12,645 bases of DNA, from contig WELB01000150.1 in NCBI GenBank assembly GCA_009602725.1, positions 290,822-303,466 of the forward strand, given 5' to 3'. The notes beneath the pieces are model-generated. The model was given only the letters and a program-made list of their open reading frames with translations, was not told the DNA's origin and made no database searches. Origin of the DNA: Spirogloea muscicola (lineage: Eukaryota; Streptophyta; Zygnematophyceae; Spirogloeales; Spirogloeaceae). The translations under genes were made by a program, and so were the position numbers. Below are positions 7,461 to 12,645 of this stretch, piece after piece (positions within the stretch are counted from its first letter, which is position 1; every line of letters begins with the position of its first letter).

Positions 7461-10400
7461 TCAAGCATTGAATAGTTTTCGGAAGGTGCCATCCTTTTTG
7501 GACCCCTCCTTAGCTGACTCGGCAAGAGCAAAGATGCGCTTAAGGCTTGTGCTAGAAACAGCTGCTGCCGCTGCCGCCGATTGAGCCATGGCACCACGAC
7601 CTAGGGCAGCAGCCCGTGCCATCATAGCTTCACGACTTGCAGCAGTAGCAAGCGAATTTGCAGCAGTTGCAGTAGTTGATGGGCTCATCAGTTGAGCACC
7701 TCCACCGCTCAACGGTGCCGACGAAAGCACAGATGTGGGTGCCGTTGGTGTGTCTGGGCCTGTAAAGGAGCCTTTTCGTGCAAGGTTGTCCACCACTGCT
7801 TGTTGGTCCGGCTTCTTCATGCCCTAAACACAAACAGCAGCATGCCCAAGGTCAGTCAGGTGACACCAACGTGAGATTTCAGGGACGGCAGTCTTGGCTC
7901 TCTCAGAGCTACTCAAACAGGTTCAAAACCTTGAGGTCAAGGATTCGTTGAAAGTCAGCGGACGTTCCATCTGGCAAGAGTGCTCGATATGTGTCCGCAA
8001 TTGCCTCCGATGGGGATAAGAGTACCTACAGCAAAAGGCAACACAGGTCACTGTCACATAATCAGTCCTCACCTGCTACAAACGAATGAAGTGAAGAGCC
8101 GTGGCTTACAAAGGTAATAAGAAGCTCGTGAATATTTTCTTTTCGCACGTGTACATAAGGCTTTGACACACACATTAGCTATAACCATGACCTCTATCCT
8201 AATCACGGTCTTGGCAAGGGCCAAGGCAAGTTAGTCAACTTATATCAAGTCATACCTTCAACAAAGCTTCAGCTTTGCCAATCTCACGGACGACATACTT
8301 GCTGTAGCTGCTGGGAATTGGCAACTGGCACGGCAAATGGAAGTACTCGTGAGAGAAGGTAGGTAGCACGTACACATTTGTATACGAGGAACTTTCTCCA
8401 TAGCTGCACACAACGTAGGCTGATATTCACCTGGCTACCCAAAGACGGTGCTTCCAATAGTAATGTCTTGACGGCGTGAGTGTCCAGCAACATCTGCGTC
8501 AATAGCATAAAGAGTGGCCAGGTAAAGTCCCTTGACAAAATATATAAGCAATTTAACACACAGTCGTGTGCATTGCTAACATACCTGTTGAGCTCCAGTC
8601 TCTGAGATGCGCTTGCATCTAAATATACTGATGTAAAAGCGGGGCGCAAAGGAGGCTGTTAACTGCAACGAGGACAGCAACAGTGAGCAGGGAATGAGAA
8701 TGTTGCAAGCCGTAACCTATCTCTTTCTATACATAGGTCTGAGCGTAGTTAGTAACTATTATCAGCACGCTCACCACGATGTTTGTCGCCAAACATTTCA
8801 CCTAGTGCATGGCAGCCCCATCCTCACCGTGAGCAACTGTTGAGGTCAACAGGTTGCTGACAGACATGGAGCAATTCAGATACAACAATCAAGATGCCGG
8901 GACAAGATAAAGGGTGAGATGAAGGAAATGAGACTGCAATGCGACATACCTTGTCCATGAAATATTGGAAGTAGAGAGTGGAAAGGAGGCCAGATGCCAC
9001 AGGTATGCCACCATGTAGGATGGCCCTGATTCCGTTGACATATCTGCGGAGTACCCAAGTTCCCTTGCAATTACAATGATCTCTTGTTGGATACGTCAGA
9101 TGAAAATCTCACATTTTTCTAAAGAGAAGAATGACAAACAGAATGCACACCATTTCTTGCTTTTCCATCGCTCTTATACTAAGGAGGGAAAGCAAGGCTG
9201 TCATACTCAGATTGGTCTCCAACAGCGTCTAATTGGCCCCAAGGCATGTGTATCATCTTCTGAAGCTCCGTCTCCAGCTTGGCCTCAAAGCTCAAAACAA
9301 GCACTGACAAAGCACGAGTGATGACACCCGAGAACTCGTCCTGCCAGCCCCGCAATCAACACTGTTGCCTTCTGAGCCTCAAGGCAACCATGTAATCATG
9401 ACAAGGAGCGTGCTGAAGTGGACAGGCTGGTGCGGATGGAATGGCAGGATATACCTGCTCCTCGGACATGTCAACGCTCTCCCTATACTGAGGCTCAATG
9501 ACCTTGCCTACGCTCTCAGCCAGCTGGCCAGCCTGCCAGATGGAAACGATTTGTGAATCAGTACATGAATGCAGGGTTGCAACTGGCTCCTTCGACTTGC
9601 AGAAGCAGAGACAAGCGAGACAATGACCTACTTTTCCTTGGCAAAGGTCCGTAAGCGCCAAGTACCTGCTCTTGACTCGCAAAAGAAGAGGAAAGGGGGC
9701 CAGTGAGCCTACTGTTTCATGGCAATACTCGGCAGTGTTGACAATGTAACAGCAGACGCGTTCCTCCCTGTCAGTCAACTGCCACGGGCAGCCTGCATCA
9801 GAGAGTAGGACATACGAACCGGCACCAGAGCTTGCGCTGAAGTCTACAACTCTAGGAGCAGCGGAGTCGTGAACATCGGTGACACCTTAGCTTGCACGTC
9901 AGTCGCAGTGGCTGCAGCTACTATGCCAGTGCCTGCTTTTGGCAGTCGGCCTCCAAGCCTGCTAGCATAGGCCCGTAGAAGCCGTTGAAATACCTGGTGA
10001 GAATCACAAGCCCCACTCAGCCTTACATGATGATTGCACATCTCTCGCACAACCGCAGACAAGAACACAGGCGGCTCGGCCGAAGAGTACCTTGTACAGC
10101 TTGAAGAGAGTAAGGCTCCGCGTCAAAGCACTGCAGCGATTGAAGCTCCGCTTGATATGGAGAAAGACCTGGGGAAAGTAGTCTGTAGGCGTGAGATGCT
10201 TGCACTCACTTGGCCCACCAAAAATGCGCCCAGATCTGCACCAAGCATCATCAATTTCGACCCATAGCGTGGCACACTACTAGCAACTCTTCAACTCTCA
10301 AGGCCAGACAGCCCATTCGGCACCTGCGTGCTGCTCGCAAGGATCCTTGGCTGGCTGCCCTCTTCAGCTTCCCACGTCTCCTCTTGTATAAGCTTTTCCA

Positions 10401-12550
10401 GCACTTCCATGATGGTGCGCTCCTCAAGCTCCACATACACGGTCAAGTGTGGCTCGAAGCAGGACGACATGACCCCTCGAAAGCTCCCACGTACACCTGC
10501 TCCCTGTACAATCATGGGCATGTACATACTGGGCTTCGTACCAGATTGCAGTACAGCTGGTTGTATGCACAGAGGTGAGCAATTTCGAGGAGAGCGGTTG
10601 TGGGTCAGGAGCAAGCAAGCAATGAGGAGCTGCACCTGCACGAGCAAATGCTGCTAGTCAGCAACGACCTGCACCACTAACAGACATATTCTAGGGCCCC
10701 AGTCACTTTACCTAGTTCGTAGTTGAGTGTCTGCTATGTTGCGTACACTACCAGGAAGGTGGAAGCAAGAGCATACCTTGGCATCAACTGCACGGTCTAA
10801 TGGAGTCGAGTCCAAGGCCTCATTGTCTAGATCACGCTGCTGGGGCCCCTGTCTTTCCAATGTTACAAATCGTTCGTCCAACTCTTCCTCAAACTCCAAT
10901 GTGCGCTGCAGAGCCTGCAGCAGTCGGATATGTGAGATTGTGCTGCTAAAGCGAGTATGCCTGCATGCAACCCAAGCTTTGTTCAAGAATGGGAAGAGGT
11001 ATGTGTGTCGCCACTTCAGGATCTTGCCTGCAGGAGTGTGGCCACATCGAGTTTCTCTTTTGTGCTGTCCAGGACAGCCATGAGCTGGGCCCTGATGCAC
11101 AGGCAAGAGTCACTGCCATTATAGACCACTCGTCGCTCACGCAACTGACCACAAGCCGTCAATACTGGCAATGATTCTGCAAGTAGTTCTGTGGGCTCTG
11201 CACAAGGCCTTAAGAGGCAACAAGCAAAAGAGCCAGGGCCACTGCCCAAACGTACCTGGTGACTTTAGAAAACTGCATGCATAGCAAATACTGCACTCGC
11301 CAAGCCTGGGGAAAGATCTGCCACACATCCTCATTTGCTCGTAGTTGGCGCTTGATCCAGGCATACCGCCTCTCCGTTTTCTCCAGCTTCGCAACCTCTG
11401 GGTCGCACACGTGCACAGGTCTGCATCAATGACATGGTCTGGCTAGGCAGCCCAGGCAGCTTCAGAAGCCCAGCCGACACGAAGCAACCGATCTCACCAG
11501 TGCCCTCAAAGATCTGCTGGTAGGCCGTGAGCTCCTTTGCACATACGGTCTGCACCAACTCATCACGTACTGCGGGGCCCAGGGCATCCACAACAAGGCA
11601 GGCCTCCGCCAGCTGCTGCATCTGCTGCGCGCTATCAACCGGCACGGCGCTTCCCAGGCTGCCCCCAAGGGCCAGCCCTTCAAACAGAGGTCAGCAGAGC
11701 TTTTGCATAGAAGTCGCGAGCTTCACAAGGCCGGGACCGCCTGCCCCAAAGAGTGCCAGGGCAACACCTGGAAAAGTCAGAGAAAACGTGGGATCGCAGG
11801 CTTTGCTTCACGGCCTCAAAGCTGTTGCGCAGCTCCGTGATCTTGGGAATGTCGCGGTACGCCTCGAAGTGGCCGCACAGCTGGTTCACCGCCTGCAGCC
11901 CGCTCAAGAGCACTGAGCACCACGCAGGCATGGGCTGCAGTGCAGCACGAGCAATAGGAGGGGCCGGAGCAGCACCTCCAGCTGGCCGGCAGCATCCTTG
12001 TACTGCCGCTTGGCTGCCATGCCCTGTAACTGCTCCACAGCGGACACTGGCCGCACGAATGCGTCACAGCGACAGGGCCCCCAGTCAGCAGGCCGAGGTT
12101 CGCTCTTGCGGATTGTTCTCACAGAGAGTCCAAGGTGCCCCCACCGGAGGCTGCAGGGCTGCAGCAGTGGGGAGCAGCAAGGCACCCAGCATGGCGAGGC
12201 GGTGCAGGGCAGTGATGGTGGTTGTGATGTGCTTCTTGGCAAAGTCGAGCTTCTTGATGTCGCGGCAGATCTCCTGCACCATCAGCTCGCTCTGCTCCGC
12301 CTTGCCCTTGATCTCCTCCATCTTCTGGGACAGCTCCTGTCCACGGCCGCAGGTGGACGGCAGCGAGCGCAGGGTTCGGAACACAGGGTCAGGCTGGCCT
12401 GGCACCGCAGCGGGCCGCCCGAGGCGGGGAAGGTGGAGCAGCAGGGTCTCGGAAGGTGGTCGCGAGGGCTGCGAGGTGGGGGCCAGTCAGCACCTGGATG
12501 GCGCGCACGGCCGCCGCCAGATCCGCCTTGGCCCGGCAGCCCGCGGAGCT
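7461..12550 (-). CDS. VPS53: VPS53, GARP/EARP vesicle-tethering subunit (5' end outside window)
   Basis: Spliced gene encoding VPS53. With VPS51, VPS52 and VPS54 it forms GARP, which tethers endosome-derived vesicles at the trans-Golgi; with VPS50 it forms EARP. I joined 20 exons (listed in a separate entry) into one frame of 771 codons plus TGA. Numbering here is of visible residues. An N-terminal helical segment, with [15 protein letters not shown] at about 41-55, is the Vps53 N-terminal domain hallmark. Then come ERRYAWIKR (197-205), SSCFEPHL (316-323), GTGIVAAAT (410-418), a C-terminal helical part with YCHET and APRFY, an Ala/Ser/Thr-rich linker (about 672-742), and the tail TSLKRIF to [10 protein letters not shown] (743-771), which is plant-like. 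There is no signal peptide or membrane segment, as expected for a peripheral Golgi protein. Order and spacing follow plant VPS53 (Arabidopsis HIT1) as I remember it, so about 45 N-terminal residues and the start codon lie beyond the right edge. No frameshift or internal stop was found, so the gene looks functional. Confidence 0.95.
7461..12550 (-). other. VPS53: Exon-intron structure of VPS53 (20 exons visible)
   Basis: Exons in transcript order: 12550-12494, 12336-12186, 12046-11976, 11892-11768, 11658-11498, 11397-11256, 11091-11028, 10914-10777, 10503-10324, 10168-10091, 9993-9886, 9778-9713, 9532-9455, 9340-9207, 9043-8950, 8662-8585, 8493-8431, 8324-8256, 8025-7930, 7823-7461. Introns run from 83 to 287 bp and end in AG. 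Eighteen begin with GT; intron 7 begins with GC. Fourteen introns are phase 0; introns 2 and 5 are phase 1; introns 4, 6 and 14 are phase 2. Junctions were chosen by donor and acceptor dinucleotides plus continuity of conserved VPS53 residues, and exon lengths and phases agree throughout. The least certain are the 5' edge of the first exon (acceptor CTCCAG at 12551) and the last donor, which reads AAG|GTTTTG. Confidence 0.88.
10915..11027 (-). other. VPS53: GC-AG intron in VPS53 (intron 7)
   Basis: The exon ends CTCCTGCAG and the intron starts GCAAGA; an in-frame TGA follows soon after, so the frame cannot continue. The acceptor is CTGCTGCAG before GCTCTGCAG. Joining these gives [15 protein letters not shown], which follows the conserved VPS53 order. 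CAG|GCAAG is the usual consensus of the rare GC-AG class spliced by the major spliceosome. An upstream GT (inside GATGTGGCC) could serve with another acceptor, but the joined residues would fit the family less well. Confidence 0.75.
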
Positions 12551-12645
12551 CTGGAGACGGGCGGGCGCGCGCAGGAGCAGGCGCGGCGGGCGTGAGCGGT
12601 GAGGGGAATGCCGGGCCGGGGCGGGCGGGAGGGCGGCGGGAGGGC
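12551..12645 (-). other. VPS53: Probable intron at the right edge, 5' of the first visible VPS53 exon
   Basis: Read on the minus strand these 95 bases are extremely C-rich, contain CTCAC branch-point-like words and end CGTCTCCAG at the exon start. They show no coding segment resembling the VPS53 N-terminus. I infer a 3' part of an intron. The frame stays open leftwards into it, so an exon extending further upstream cannot be excluded. Confidence 0.5.

Noticed and set aside
8670-8940. A possible extra VPS53 exon within intron 15 (frame with [13 protein letters not shown])
   Set aside because: The flanking exons already join in phase as [14 protein letters not shown], matching the family without a gap, so this stretch is intronic.
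11753-12595. A 280-codon plus-strand open frame
   Set aside because: It is antisense to five VPS53 exons and their introns in GC-rich sequence, where long spurious frames are expected; it has no recognisable domain.
1-12645. tRNA, rRNA, CRISPR arrays, bacterial operons
   Set aside because: No tRNA-like arms, no conserved rRNA words and no regularly spaced direct repeats were seen; the introns show this is eukaryotic nuclear DNA.

Overview
The window is nuclear DNA from a eukaryote, most probably a green alga or a close relative. The evidence is one gene cut by 19 visible short spliceosomal introns, whose protein reads like plant VPS53, next to a decayed chromodomain Ty3/gypsy retrotransposon. 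Lineage is inferred from remembered plant VPS53 features, not from a search.

Right side (7461-12550, minus strand): a VPS53 gene, the subunit of the GARP and EARP tethering complexes that capture endosome-derived vesicles at the trans-Golgi or recycling endosomes. I could place 20 exons with consistent phases, giving 771 codons plus a stop. Only the first exon(s), about 45 residues by comparison with plant VPS53, lie beyond the right edge. Eighteen introns are GT-AG and one is GC-AG. The gene ends with the plant-type tail [10 protein letters not shown], after an Ala/Ser/Thr-rich linker.

Left side (about 1-4215, minus strand): a broken chromovirus. Reading leftwards it holds a gag CCHC knuckle, protease, reverse transcriptase with YLDD, RNase H, integrase (HHCC zinc finger, first two catalytic Asp, GPY/F module) and a C-terminal chromodomain. 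Many frameshifts and stops, a 16-bp tandem duplication in RNase H and a 15-bp one in RT show it is dead. Its 5' side is rearranged: a second gag fragment lies in opposite orientation inside the gag-protease interval, and a 37-bp terminal sequence occurs as an inverted pair at 82-118 and 4179-4215.

Middle (4216-7460): no gene I can recognise. It contains two diverged copies of a GC-rich repeat (4641-4700 and 4815-4885), a C12 run, an exact 65-bp tandem duplication (5235-5365), a G8 run and two small hairpins. It looks like intergenic or old repeat-derived DNA between the retroelement and the 3' end of VPS53.

I see no rRNA, tRNA, CRISPR array, operon or bacterial gene. No wholly new biological system is evident. 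The most unusual signals are the inverted architecture of the retroelement remnant, the long surviving chromodomain frame, the precise 65-bp duplication and the GC-AG intron in VPS53.
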